This document shows, in pieces, positions 8,035-16,766 of a stretch of DNA of 50,561 bases; within the stretch, counting starts at the first letter, position 1; every line of letters begins with the position of its first letter. Origin of the DNA: an uncultured Clostridia bacterium. GTDB lineage: Bacteria > Bacillota > Clostridia > Oscillospirales > CAG-272. The translations under genes were made by a program, and so were the position numbers. The stretch is taken from contig CALYAD010000015.1 of NCBI GenBank assembly GCA_944393415.1, positions 1-50,561 of the forward strand, in the 5' to 3' direction. Under the pieces are notes generated by a model. The model saw only the letters and a program-made list of their open reading frames with translations. It ran no database searches and was not told the DNA's origin.

Positions 8035-10251
8035 ATGGCGAAGAAAAAAAATCATCCGGAGAAAGAAATAAACGCTCCGGAGGCTGCGGCAAAACCACAG
8101 CTTATAACTGATACTATTGTTACAAACTATATGCCGTATGTGATGAGCGTTATAGTATCAAGAGCGATACCGGAGATAGACGGATTTAAACCGTCACACC
8201 GCAAGCTGCTCTATACGATGTATAAGATGGGACTGATAACGGGTGGGCGAACCAAAAGCGCAAATGTTGTGGGACAGACTATGCGTCTGAATCCTCACGG
8301 GGATATGGCGATTTATGAGACTCTGGTAAGGCTGACCCGAGGTCATGACGCGCTGCTGCATCCGTTTATCGATTCAAAGGGCAGCTTCGGAAAACATTAC
8401 TCATCTGATATGGCGTTCGCGGCGAGCAGGTATACCGAGGTAAAGCTTGACAGCTTTTGCAATGAAATATTCAGAGGTATTGATAAAAACGCCGTTGATT
8501 TTGTTCCTAATTACGACAATACAATGGAGGAGCCGATACTGCTTCCGACCTCCTTTCCGAATATACTTGTATCCGCCAATTCCGGTATAGCCGTAAGTAT
8601 GGCGAGCAAAATTTGTTCGTTTAATCTCGCGGAGATTTGCGACGGCACCATATTGCTTTTAAAGCGTCCTTACGCCGAACCGGAGGCGCTGCTCGATGTT
8701 ATCAAAGCCCCTGATTTTACTTGCGGAGGAGAGATACTGTACGATCGTGAAAAAATGCTCGATATTTATAAAACCGGAAAGGGTTCCTTTAAAATCAGGG
8801 CAAAGTATAAATTTGATCCGGTTAATAACTGTATAGATATTATTGAAATACCGTATTCGACATCGATTGAAATAATACTGAAATCCATTGCCGATCTGGT
8901 TAAAAACGGTACGATAAAGGAAATAGCGGATTTCAGAGATGAAATAGATTTAAGCGGTTTTAAGCTTACTCTGGATCTCAAGCGCGGAACGGACCCGGAC
9001 GTGCTGATGCGTAAGCTTTATAAGCTGACCAGTCTTGAGGACAGCTTTGAGTGTAATTTCAATGTACTAATAAACGGTTCTCCTAAGCTCCTCGGGGTGC
9101 GTGATCTTCTCATTGAATGGATAAAATTCCGAATGGATTGCTTCCGGCGGGAAACCAAATTTGAGCTTTCAAAGGTTGAGGAAAAGCTGCACCTTTTATA
9201 CGGACTGGCAAAAATATTGCTTGATATAGATCTTGCTATAAAAATAATCAGAGAGACGGAAAATGAAAAGGACGTCGTACCTAACCTTATGAAAGGGTTT
9301 GATATCGACGAACTTCAGGCAAACTATGTCGCGGATATTCGTCTTCGTTCACTTAATAACGAGTATATACTTAACCGCACAGAGGAAATAAGCGCGCTTG
9401 AAGACGAAGCGGCCAAGCTGCGAGAGCTTCACGGAAGCGACGAGCTGATAAAAAAGCAGATAATATCTCAGCTTACGGAAATTAAAAAGAAATATGGAAA
9501 GCCGAGACGAACGACATACAGAGAGAAGGCTGTTATAGAAGCCGAGGACGAGGCGCTGATGAAAAATCAGACGGAGGAAAAATTTGAGGGCCGAATATTT
9601 TACACAGAAAAAGGTTATTTTAAAAAGATAAAGAATTCCTCGCTCCGCATGAGTGATAAACAAAATCTCCGCGACGGAGACAGGATACTTTGGGAAAAGG
9701 AATGTATCAGCGGCGAAAGAATACTTTTCTTTACAGATTCAGGACAAGCGTATAACGCCGACAGTTCAATGTTCGACACGGTAAAGGCATCAGATATAGG
9801 ACAATATGTTCCCGCGGTACTCGGATTTGATCCGGATGAGAAGCCGGTGGGAGCCGTTGTATTCGGTGAGGATTATCCCGGAAACGTAGTGTTTATATTC
9901 CGAAACGGAAAAGGAGTCAGGATACCGCTGGAGAGCTACCGGGTAAAGGGGAACAGAAAAAAGCTGGTAAACGCCATATCCGTGATCAGTCCCTGCGTTT
10001 ATGTAGGGTATGAAGCGGAGCCGTACGATATCATTATCATTTCGGAAAACGGAAGAGCTCTTGCATTAAATACTTCAGATATCCCACTAATGTCAACAAG
10101 AAACGCCGCCGGAAATACTCTGATGACGCTGAAGGCGAAAAATTACGTATCGGAAGTTGTTACAAGCTTTGAAGGGGAGTATGCAAACCCCGGAAGATAC
10201 CGTAAAAACATCCCGTCATCCGGTGTTTTATTGCGAAAAGAAAAAAAATAA
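8035..10251 (+). CDS. Type II DNA topoisomerase subunit A (GyrA/ParC family)
   Basis: This 738-residue DNA-cleaving subunit has Tyr133 (SRYTEVKL) as the nucleophile that forms the 5'-phosphotyrosine bond. A coiled-coil tower follows (about 365-480), then a shortened C-terminal DNA-wrapping region. The quinolone-determining segment reads NPHGDMAIYETLVR: Met91 occupies the position of E. coli GyrA Ser83 and Glu95 that of Asp87. No GyrB/ParE partner is present in the window, so the complex it joins is unknown; it may be topoisomerase IV A or an additional paralogue. The SD AGAGGTAAAGA precedes the ATG. Confidence 0.9.
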   Translation: MAKKKNHPEKEINAPEAAAKPQLITDTIVTNYMPYVMSVIVSRAIPEIDGFKPSHRKLLYTMYKMGLITGGRTKSANVVGQTMRLNPHGDMAIYETLVRLTRGHDALLHPFIDSKGSFGKHYSSDMAFAASRYTEVKLDSFCNEIFRGIDKNAVDFVPNYDNTMEEPILLPTSFPNILVSANSGIAVSMASKICSFNLAEICDGTILLLKRPYAEPEALLDVIKAPDFTCGGEILYDREKMLDIYKTGKGSFKIRAKYKFDPVNNCIDIIEIPYSTSIEIILKSIADLVKNGTIKEIADFRDEIDLSGFKLTLDLKRGTDPDVLMRKLYKLTSLEDSFECNFNVLINGSPKLLGVRDLLIEWIKFRMDCFRRETKFELSKVEEKLHLLYGLAKILLDIDLAIKIIRETENEKDVVPNLMKGFDIDELQANYVADIRLRSLNNEYILNRTEEISALEDEAAKLRELHGSDELIKKQIISQLTEIKKKYGKPRRTTYREKAVIEAEDEALMKNQTEEKFEGRIFYTEKGYFKKIKNSSLRMSDKQNLRDGDRILWEKECISGERILFFTDSGQAYNADSSMFDTVKASDIGQYVPAVLGFDPDEKPVGAVVFGEDYPGNVVFIFRNGKGVRIPLESYRVKGNRKKLVNAISVISPCVYVGYEAEPYDIIIISENGRALALNTSDIPLMSTRNAAGNTLMTLKAKNYVSEVVTSFEGEYANPGRYRKNIPSSGVLLRKEKK

Positions 10252-10296
10252 AATAATGTACCTTATATCCGTCCCAGGACGTAGTGGAGATTATAT

Positions 10297-10416
10297 ATGT
10301 CAAAAAAACAAAAAAGCGGGTATACCCGCTCTGTAAAAATCATGTGCTTTATTTTAGCCGGACTCATGGTTGTGGGAGCCGTTTCGCTGCTCTTTTTCAT
10401 GATATTTTCTATGTAG
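10297..10416 (+). CDS. Small single-pass membrane protein (39 aa)
   Basis: This short frame starts with a basic stretch (MSKKQKSGYTRSVKIM) followed by one hydrophobic helix. It has a GGAG box about eight bases upstream. It lies 45 bases after the topoisomerase gene, on the same strand, and ends just before the convergent DUF5131 gene. The shape (basic N-terminus, then a helix) resembles small DUF4044-type proteins of Firmicutes, but that is a weak comparison and no function can be given. Confidence 0.55.
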   Translation: MSKKQKSGYTRSVKIMCFILAGLMVVGAVSLLFFMIFSM

Positions 10417-10423
10417 CTGAAAT

Positions 10424-11140
10424 TTATGTGAAGTCGGCTTTTTCAGCCTGCAGAAACTGAAGACTGCGAGGAATGGTATATACCTTGCCGTTTCGCTCGA
10501 AATGAGTTCCTGTCTGCTTGAATCGAAATATCGTGCCGGTATCCAAGCATTGCCTGTAAAGGCTTCTTACCCATTCATACATGCATATTCTTCCGTTTTC
10601 GCCGCTTTCTCCGCCCGCGATAACGGCGCTTATCTTGCCGCTCTTCAAAAATGGAGTAAGCTCAATGCTTGACAGAAGCGGCTCGCATATAACCGATCTT
10701 TTGCGGATTGGGAGAGTTACAAAAAACGGCATACGTATTTTGCACTCCCGCTGGTTTTCAACCGTGCACATTATGCTTACGTTTGGATATCCGGTTCCCC
10801 AATCGGACGGTATACAGTCGTAAAATCTAAGGATGCGTTTTGTAATTATGATAAATTCACAGTCTGACCGCTGCCGGATCATATCAAATACCTCGTCCCT
10901 CCACATATCCGCTTCCTCGATGAAAAAGTCGCTGGTCATACATGTATATATGCGGCTTTTAGCCGGGATACGGTACTCCCCATTTCGTTTTTTCGTTTGC
11001 GGCAGGTAAAACGACGAGGTTTTGTTTATAACGGAGGCGTCGCGTCCTATAGAGGCATCACGTCTGTAAACGTAGCAATTAAGGCATCCTTCGGAATATT
11101 TACGGCAGCCGTGCCATGGATTGTATATAATATCATTCAT
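10424..11140 (-). CDS. DUF5131 (phage Gp37/Gp68-like) Cys-cluster protein
   Basis: This 238-residue protein begins with YNPWHGCRKYSEGCLNCYV, the Trp-x-Pro-x-x-GC...S-x-GC-x-x-CY signature of the Gp37/Gp68 family, with Cys12, Cys19 and Cys22. The spacing recalls a radical-SAM-type metal site, and later segments (YTCMTSDFF, IITKR, IAGGESG) fit a TIM-barrel-like fold. The family occurs in phages and bacterial genomes and its chemistry is unresolved. It is transcribed against both neighbours. The SD GGAGAG precedes the ATG. Confidence 0.85.
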   Translation of the reverse strand: MNDIIYNPWHGCRKYSEGCLNCYVYRRDASIGRDASVINKTSSFYLPQTKKRNGEYRIPAKSRIYTCMTSDFFIEEADMWRDEVFDMIRQRSDCEFIIITKRILRFYDCIPSDWGTGYPNVSIMCTVENQRECKIRMPFFVTLPIRKRSVICEPLLSSIELTPFLKSGKISAVIAGGESGENGRICMYEWVRSLYRQCLDTGTIFRFKQTGTHFERNGKVYTIPRSLQFLQAEKADFT

Positions 11141-11246
11141 ATTTATAACACTCTCCGGATAATAACAATAATTGTGGTATTAAAAACACGATCTCAGACA
11201 ATTCGTGTAATATAGTATAGCATTAAATAATGAAAGGAAAAAATAA

Positions 11247-11723
11247 ATGGATACGATTTTAAGATTGCTTGAAACCAACGCTCAGCTTACCCCGGCTCAG
11301 CTTGCGATCATGTGTGGAAAGAGCGAAGAGGAGGTAAGAGCACAGATTAAGGAATACGAGGAAAACGGAGTAATCGTCGGCTATAAAACTCTGGTCGATT
11401 GGGATAAAACGGATAGCGAGCATGTAAACGCTATGATAGAGCTTAAGGTAGCTCCCCAGAAGGATCTCGGATTTGACCGTATAGCGGAAAGAATATGCCT
11501 GCATCCTGAGGTACAGAGCGTGCTGCTTATGAGCGGTGGATTCGATCTTCTTGTTATTATAGAAGGAAAAACAATGAGGGAAGTATCTAATTTTGTGTAC
11601 AACCGCCTCGCGCCGATGGAGGGGGTAGTGTCGACAGCCACTCATTTTATCCTGAAAAAGTATAAGGATAAGGGCGTTATATACGACAGAAACGAGGAAG
11701 ACAAGAGAGGTAATATCCTGTGA
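11247..11723 (+). CDS. Lrp/AsnC family transcriptional regulator
   Basis: This 158-residue protein has an N-terminal winged helix (about residues 1-55) and a C-terminal RAM effector-binding domain that senses amino acids. The stop overlaps the GTG start of the aminotransferase (11720-11722). This pairing suggests control of the aminotransferase by an amino acid, probably with autoregulation. The effector is unknown. Confidence 0.92.
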   Translation: MDTILRLLETNAQLTPAQLAIMCGKSEEEVRAQIKEYEENGVIVGYKTLVDWDKTDSEHVNAMIELKVAPQKDLGFDRIAERICLHPEVQSVLLMSGGFDLLVIIEGKTMREVSNFVYNRLAPMEGVVSTATHFILKKYKDKGVIYDRNEEDKRGNIL

Positions 11724-12889
11724 TCGATTATAACAGAATACTGTCGCAAAGAGCGCAGGGGCTCAAGCCGTCCGGAATAAGGAAGTTTTTCGATATTCTC
11801 GACGAAATAAAAGGGGTGATTTCGCTTACGGTGGGGCAGCCGGATTTCGTAACGCCATGGCATATAAGAGAGGCAGCCATACACTCTCTTGAGGACGGAG
11901 AAACCTACTATACTTCTAATAACGGAATGTTAGAGCTGAGAGAAGAAATATGCAAATATCTTAATCGCCGCTTTTCGCTTTCATACGATCCCAAAAACGA
12001 AGTAATAGTGACAATAGGGGGAAGCGAGGCGATAGACCTTGCTGTCAGAGCTGTGCTGAATCCCGGGGACGAGGTTATAATTCCCGTACCGTCGTTTGTT
12101 TGCTACGGACCTATAACCGAGATGGCGAGCGGCAAGCCGGTTTTTGTTAATACATATGAAAAGGACAAATTCAAGCTTACTCCCGAAATACTTAAGAAAG
12201 CCATAACTCCTAAAACAAAATTACTTGTTCTCCCTTTTCCGAATAACCCGACAGGCGCGGTAATGACCGAGGAGGAGCTTGAGGGGATAGCCGAGGTTAT
12301 CAGAGAAACCGATATTGCAGTACTTTCCGATGAGATATACGCTGAGATGACATATGGCAGAAAGCATGTTTCCATCGCGTCGCTTCCCGGAATGAGGGAA
12401 AGAACAATAGTTGTAAACGGCTTTTCGAAAGCTTATGCCATGACCGGGTGGAGGCTTGGGTATACGGCGGCACCGCACGAGATAGTCGCGCAGATGCGCA
12501 AGATACATCAGTATGCCATCATGTGCGCTCCTACGACAAGTCAGTATGCCGCTATCGAAGCACTGAAAAACGGAGATCAGGATATAGAAAGCATGACTGC
12601 GGAATACGACCGTAGACGAAGGCTTATTGTCGACGGGCTGCGCAAGCTGGGACTTGAATGCTTTGAACCCGAAGGCGCTTTTTACGTCTATCCAAATATA
12701 GGAAAATTCGGTTTATCAAGCGAGCAGTTCTGCGAAAGGCTTTTAAACGAAGAAAAAGTAGCTATTGTACCGGGCACGGCGTTTGGAGAATGCGGCGAGG
12801 GTTTTGCGCGCATTTCGTACGCTTATTCGGTCAGACATATAAATATTGCGCTTGGTAAGATAGAGAGCTTTGTAAACAGAATAAAATAA
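11720..12889 (+). CDS. Class I/II pyridoxal-phosphate aminotransferase
   Basis: This 389-residue fold-type I aminotransferase has the PLP lysine at 237 in NGFSKAYAMTGWRLGY. NNPTG lies at about 175-179, the SDEIYAE aspartate (about 204) contacts the pyridine nitrogen, and the C-terminal R-x-S-Y segment (ARISYAYS) binds the substrate carboxylate. It resembles aspartate and alanine/aromatic aminotransferases; the exact donor cannot be read. It starts with GTG and is translationally coupled to the Lrp-type regulator. Confidence 0.93.
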   Translation: MIDYNRILSQRAQGLKPSGIRKFFDILDEIKGVISLTVGQPDFVTPWHIREAAIHSLEDGETYYTSNNGMLELREEICKYLNRRFSLSYDPKNEVIVTIGGSEAIDLAVRAVLNPGDEVIIPVPSFVCYGPITEMASGKPVFVNTYEKDKFKLTPEILKKAITPKTKLLVLPFPNNPTGAVMTEEELEGIAEVIRETDIAVLSDEIYAEMTYGRKHVSIASLPGMRERTIVVNGFSKAYAMTGWRLGYTAAPHEIVAQMRKIHQYAIMCAPTTSQYAAIEALKNGDQDIESMTAEYDRRRRLIVDGLRKLGLECFEPEGAFYVYPNIGKFGLSSEQFCERLLNEEKVAIVPGTAFGECGEGFARISYAYSVRHINIALGKIESFVNRIK

Positions 12890-12922
12890 TATCGGTAATA
12901 GGGGACTACGCAATTAAGTTAA

Positions 12923-12960
12923 TGGGCTGCCGCATCAGGGCAGCCCATACTTTTATATTT
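12923..12960 (+). terminator. Terminator after the aminotransferase
   Basis: TGGGCTGCC (12923-12931) pairs with GGCAGCCCA (12939-12947), and a T-rich tail (TACTTTTATATTT) follows. uxaC converges from the other side. Confidence 0.75.
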
Positions 12961-13015
12961 GTTTAGGACAAAAGTTACTAAGCGGCGAACACTGTAATAC
13001 AACGGCGAGGTTGTT

Positions 13016-14434
13016 TTAAAATCTGAAAAAGTTTTTGGTATTGTTGTAACAGATATCCATAACCAGCTCAGCGAGAGCTTCTATGTCTGTCGGATATTCA
13101 CCGTTTTCCACCCATTCTCCTATGAGGCTGCAGAGTATGCGGCGGAAATATTCATGTCTGGGATAAGAAATAAAGCTGCGGGAATCCGTTAGCATTCCGA
13201 GAAAATTACCAAAAGCGGAAAGATTGGCAAGCGAGATCATCTGAGCGCGCATTCCGGCTTTATTATCGTTGAACCACCATGCGCTGCCCTGCATTACTCT
13301 TGGCATACCGTCTTCGGAATCGGTTTGGAAGGCGCCTATCAGGGCTCCGACAGCAGCGTTATCGTTGGGATTTATGGAGTATATAACAGTCCTTGGAAGT
13401 GAGTCATGAGAATACATCGTATCAAGGAGTTTTGCAAGATTGGAAACAGATACGGGATTCCCGTCTATAACGTCAAAGCCGGTATCCGGACCGATCGATT
13501 TGAAATATCTTGTATTCGGATTGCGCATAACGCCGTAATGCATCTGCATTACCCATTTTCTATCGGTGTATTCCTTACCGAAAAACAGATACATACAGCT
13601 TCTGAAAATATCAGCTTCTATTTCAGTAATATTTCCGTCAGTCTCGTATGCTTTTATAAATATGTCGTTTAGCTCTTTTTCATTTCTCGATAACGTGAAC
13701 GGAATATAATTATCCATTCCATGATCTGCCGTGCGACATCCGGCTTTGTCAAAATAATCAAGTCTTACTCTATATGCTTCCTTGAGCGCGTCGATACCCG
13801 TGATTTTTACGCCGGACACGGAAGAGAGAAGATCGATATAATCACGATACCCCTTTTTGTCGGCTTTAAGCCCTTTATCAGGTCGCCACGCAGGCAGGAC
13901 CTTTACCTTAAAATCCTTATCGGAAGCTATTTGTCTGTGATACTCAAGCGTGTCGGTAGGGTCGTCCGTTGTACATAAGAGCTCTACCCCGGAAGCCTTT
14001 ATGATATTTTTTACGCTCATCTCAGGTGTGGCAAGCTTTTTGTTGCATAGCTCCCAAACCTCATCACAGGAAGAGGAATTTAGAATTCCGTCGTATCCGA
14101 AGTATCTTGAAAGCTCAAGGTGAGACCAGTGATAAAGGGGATTACCGATCAGTTTAGGCATTATACAGGCGTATGCTTTGAATTTTTCATAATCAGAAGC
14201 GTTTCCGGTTATATATTTTTCACTTACGCCGCAGGAGCGTATCGCCCGCCATTTATAATGGTCGCCGCCAAGCCAAAGCTCCGTAATATTTGAATACTGC
14301 TTGTTTTCCGCGATCTCCTTTGGACTTACATGACAGTGATAATCGATTATAGGTAGCTTTGAAGCGTAATTTTCATAAAGAAGCTTTGATGTTTCGTTTT
14401 TCAGGAGAAAATCATGCCCGAGGAATTTTTTCAT
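13016..14434 (-). CDS. uxaC: Glucuronate/galacturonate isomerase
   Basis: UxaC converts D-glucuronate to fructuronate and D-galacturonate to tagaturonate, the first step of hexuronate breakdown. About 472 residues is normal. The amidohydrolase-like metal site IDYHCH has His33 and His35, and WWFNDNK and the SYPRHEYFRR tail match the family. The ATG at 14434 is chosen; an in-frame GTG at 14443 is an alternative. Its SD (AAGAAAGGA) lies beyond a perfect 9-1-9 palindrome that touches the start region (see 14447-14465). UxaB/UxuA/KdgK homologues are not in the window; the KDPG aldolase is at 4847-5812. Confidence 0.93.
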   Translation of the reverse strand: MKKFLGHDFLLKNETSKLLYENYASKLPIIDYHCHVSPKEIAENKQYSNITELWLGGDHYKWRAIRSCGVSEKYITGNASDYEKFKAYACIMPKLIGNPLYHWSHLELSRYFGYDGILNSSSCDEVWELCNKKLATPEMSVKNIIKASGVELLCTTDDPTDTLEYHRQIASDKDFKVKVLPAWRPDKGLKADKKGYRDYIDLLSSVSGVKITGIDALKEAYRVRLDYFDKAGCRTADHGMDNYIPFTLSRNEKELNDIFIKAYETDGNITEIEADIFRSCMYLFFGKEYTDRKWVMQMHYGVMRNPNTRYFKSIGPDTGFDVIDGNPVSVSNLAKLLDTMYSHDSLPRTVIYSINPNDNAAVGALIGAFQTDSEDGMPRVMQGSAWWFNDNKAGMRAQMISLANLSAFGNFLGMLTDSRSFISYPRHEYFRRILCSLIGEWVENGEYPTDIEALAELVMDICYNNTKNFFRF

Positions 14435-14446
14435 AATAAACACATC

Positions 14447-14465
14447 GCCTTAAATAATTTAAGGC
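14447..14465 (-). promoter_or_regulatory. Perfect palindrome between uxaC SD and start
   Basis: GCCTTAAAT and ATTTAAGGC flank one central base. On the mRNA the SD AAGAAAGGA lies directly 5' and the start region GATGTG directly 3'. Folding would bring the SD to about five bases from the GTG at 14443. The site could also be a DNA operator for a dimeric uronate repressor. Confidence 0.55.
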
Positions 14466-14523
14466 ATCCTTTCTTTAAAGTAATTTTGTTTTACAAGAAC
14501 AGAGGTAAAAACGCTTCTGCTTT

Positions 14524-14552
14524 ATTTTAACATAACATATTAATTATTTCAA
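14524..14552 (-). promoter_or_regulatory. Candidate uxaC promoter
   Basis: On the minus strand TTGAAA (14547-14552) and TAAAAT (14524-14529) are 17 bases apart, about 90 bases from the uxaC start. The region 14466-14672 contains no gene. Confidence 0.55.
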
Positions 14553-14672
14553 TAACTTTTTTATAATATATAATTTTTTCTCTTCAATGCAGCTGTTTAC
14601 AAAATCGAAACATTTTTCGTGAGAAACCCAGAAAAAACTTATTGATACATATATTATTAATAAATAGTGTGA

Positions 14673-15500
14673 TTATCCTACATATGGCTGTTTTTTATAA
14701 ACACAGAAAACAAAGCCGATCTCGGTTGTAAGAGATGATATACTTTGAAGCTTTTTTTGCTCTTTCGCCCCGGTCTTGTAAAAGTACGGTGTCATTGTAA
14801 ACAGGTCGTTTACCTGCTCGGGAGAGGAAAGAGTCATATCGGACAGCACGCTTTCTTCCTCTACTTTATTAAAAAGCGGCGAAGCAAACTTTGGCGGCGG
14901 ATTTTCGTAAACCTTGTCGTATACCATTTCTTTAAGACCATAGAGATGCCTTGGCGATGGACTTACGGTGATTAAAATGCCTTCTCCTTTCAGAATACGG
15001 AAGAATTCCTTCTCTGAGATCGGCGCGAATACGGAAAGCAGAATATCCGCACTGTTGTCCGAAAACGGCAGGGCATTTACGCTTCCGACAACGAAGGATA
15101 TGTTCTTATATGTTTTTGAAGCCAACGCAACGGCCTCTTTTGATACGTCAAGACCGTATGCGCTTATATTATATCCCGCTGCGTCAAGCATAGCGGTTAA
15201 AGCGTTAGTGTAATAGCCTTCTCCGCATCCCGCGTCAATTAAAATAAGATTTTTGTTTAACCCAAAGGATTCAATTATATAAAAAAGCTTTTGTATTATT
15301 ACGGCATAGTTCCCGAGACTCAGAAATCTTCTTCTCGCCGAGACCATAAGCTTATTATCACCGTGAACGGCGTTTTTCTTATTTCCGAGAAGCAGGTTTA
15401 CATATCCCTGTGAAGATATGTCATAGCAATGTCCGTTAGGACACTTAAAGATGCGTTCGAAGTTATTTAACGGCAGTCCGCATTTCGGACAAACAAACAT
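14673..15500 (-). CDS. rlmA: 23S rRNA (guanine-N1)-methyltransferase, RlmA family
   Basis: The 275-residue product starts with a zinc knuckle (Cys4, Cys7, Cys20, His24; MFVCPKCG...FKCPNGHCYD), followed by the conserved segment QGYVNLLLG and a Rossmann methyltransferase domain with the SAM motif LIDAGCGEGYY. RlmA enzymes methylate N1 of G745 or G748 in helix 35 of 23S rRNA; the Gram-positive TlrB type contributes to tylosin resistance. Which base is modified here is not visible. The start at 15500 is fixed by AGGGGAG seven bases upstream. Confidence 0.88.
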   Translation of the reverse strand: MFVCPKCGLPLNNFERIFKCPNGHCYDISSQGYVNLLLGNKKNAVHGDNKLMVSARRRFLSLGNYAVIIQKLFYIIESFGLNKNLILIDAGCGEGYYTNALTAMLDAAGYNISAYGLDVSKEAVALASKTYKNISFVVGSVNALPFSDNSADILLSVFAPISEKEFFRILKGEGILITVSPSPRHLYGLKEMVYDKVYENPPPKFASPLFNKVEEESVLSDMTLSSPEQVNDLFTMTPYFYKTGAKEQKKLQSISSLTTEIGFVFCVYKKQPYVG

Positions 15501-15594
15501 AGGTAGCTCCCCTTTTTGCGAATCTGAATGATCTATAAAATTATACACCCGAAAGAAAATTTTGTCAAGGTTCTGTTAATTTACATTTTTACTA

Positions 15595-15623
15595 TTGAAT
15601 AATCATGACGTTAAAGATATAAT
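15595..15623 (+). promoter_or_regulatory. Promoter for the acyl carrier protein gene
   Basis: TTGAAT (15595-15600) and TATAAT (15618-15623) have 17-base spacing, 40 bases before the ATG. Confidence 0.7.
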
Positions 15624-15662
15624 ATATATAATTATTTAAGAATAAATTTAGGTGATGTACTG

Positions 15663-15911
15663 ATGCTTGAGGAAATAATTGAAATATTGGCTTCGCAGCT
15701 TTCGCTTTCGGTAGACGATATAACGCTTGATTCGGATATAACGGGAGATCTTGGAGCTGATTCGCTGGATATCGTAGAGCTTGCGGATAAATTTGAAAAT
15801 CGGTTTTCCGTTTCCGTGACTGATGAGGAAATTATGTCTATCAAAACAGTTTCCGATATTCTGACTTACTTGGAAAACAACAGCAGCAAGGTTCAAAAAA
15901 GCGACATTTGA
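15663..15911 (+). CDS. acpP: Acyl carrier protein
   Basis: This 82-residue acidic four-helix protein carries the phosphopantetheine attachment site GADSLDIVEL, with Ser34 as the modified residue. It shuttles acyl chains in fatty acid synthesis. Unlike the usual fabD-fabG-acpP-fabF clusters, it stands alone here with its own promoter, so it may be the housekeeping ACP or a specialised one. Confidence 0.93.
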   Translation: MLEEIIEILASQLSLSVDDITLDSDITGDLGADSLDIVELADKFENRFSVSVTDEEIMSIKTVSDILTYLENNSSKVQKSDI

Positions 15912-16018
15912 TGCGGATCTAAGTATTGTAAATAGATTTCAGAAGATCTGACTCAAAAAGTTTTATTATATAAGATTAACCTCATCCACACTTTTTTCAA
16001 TTATAAATTTAACGGGGT

Positions 16019-16348
16019 ATGAAAATGGATTACATTAAACACGCTGTGGAAACTATTAAAAAGGGCGCAGAGGAAGCGGCTGATAAGGCTGCATCGGCTT
16101 ATAGAAAATCAGAGCTCCGGAAAGAGCTTAAAGAAATGTACGAAGCTCTCGGGAAAATAAGATATTCAGAAATCAAAAATAATAATCTGTCTGAGGAGGA
16201 AACACTGAAACTGACAAGTGAGATAGACCGTATTCTAAGGGAAATGAGCGACATAAAAGGTGAAGTCGGAAAAGTTTGCGAGAGTTGCGCTGAGGCAGTC
16301 CCTTCGGACTGTCGATATTGTCCGCATTGTGGCGCAAAGCTGTATTGA
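16019..16348 (+). CDS. Helical protein with C-terminal zinc ribbon
   Basis: This 109-residue protein is a charged, probably coiled-coil helix (about residues 5-85) ending in a rubredoxin-type knuckle with CESC and CPHC pairs (CESCAEAVPSDCRYCPHCGAKLY). Such zinc-ribbon tails are common in small Firmicutes proteins of unknown role. Two in-frame ATGs (16019 and 16025) are possible. It forms a likely unit with the next membrane protein gene. Confidence 0.72.
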   Translation: MKMDYIKHAVETIKKGAEEAADKAASAYRKSELRKELKEMYEALGKIRYSEIKNNNLSEEETLKLTSEIDRILREMSDIKGEVGKVCESCAEAVPSDCRYCPHCGAKLY

Positions 16349-16408
16349 CATTGCTTTCAATAAATCGTACAAAAACGCTGTTTAGCGAAAGAAAGGTATT
16401 GGCCTAAA

Positions 16409-16738
16409 ATGCATAGAATAATATATAATCCGGTAATAGTGTTTATTATTGGCTTCGTTACTTTCGGGATAGGCAATCTGATTTTTATCTTTTTGTTTTC
16501 TGAACATGTGGCTCGCGAGTATCATCTTACAATAATTCCGATGAGGGAAGTTGTTATTAATCTTTTAACGTTCGGTATTTACGGAATAATATGGACATAT
16601 AAGACAATTATGTTGATTGAAGCTGAAGACAGCCGTGTTACATCCTCGGCGCTGCTTGCGGCAATAATATCCGCAATCCCTTTTTTAAGATGTATATCAA
16701 TGGCGGTCATAAGCTCAAAACTCATTAATCAAAGTTAG
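16409..16738 (+). CDS. Three-helix membrane protein, DUF4234-like
   Basis: This 109-residue protein has hydrophobic segments near residues 7-30, 46-66 and 78-100. The segment LLTFGIYGIIWTYK resembles the DUF4234/DUF805-like pattern in which FGIYGIxW precedes a membrane helix. An SD of the AAGAAAGG type lies 12 bases upstream. The function is unknown. Confidence 0.7.
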   Translation: MHRIIYNPVIVFIIGFVTFGIGNLIFIFLFSEHVAREYHLTIIPMREVVINLLTFGIYGIIWTYKTIMLIEAEDSRVTSSALLAAIISAIPFLRCISMAVISSKLINQS

Positions 16739-16766
16739 CAGGGAAAGGATTTACGGAAATCGTGTA

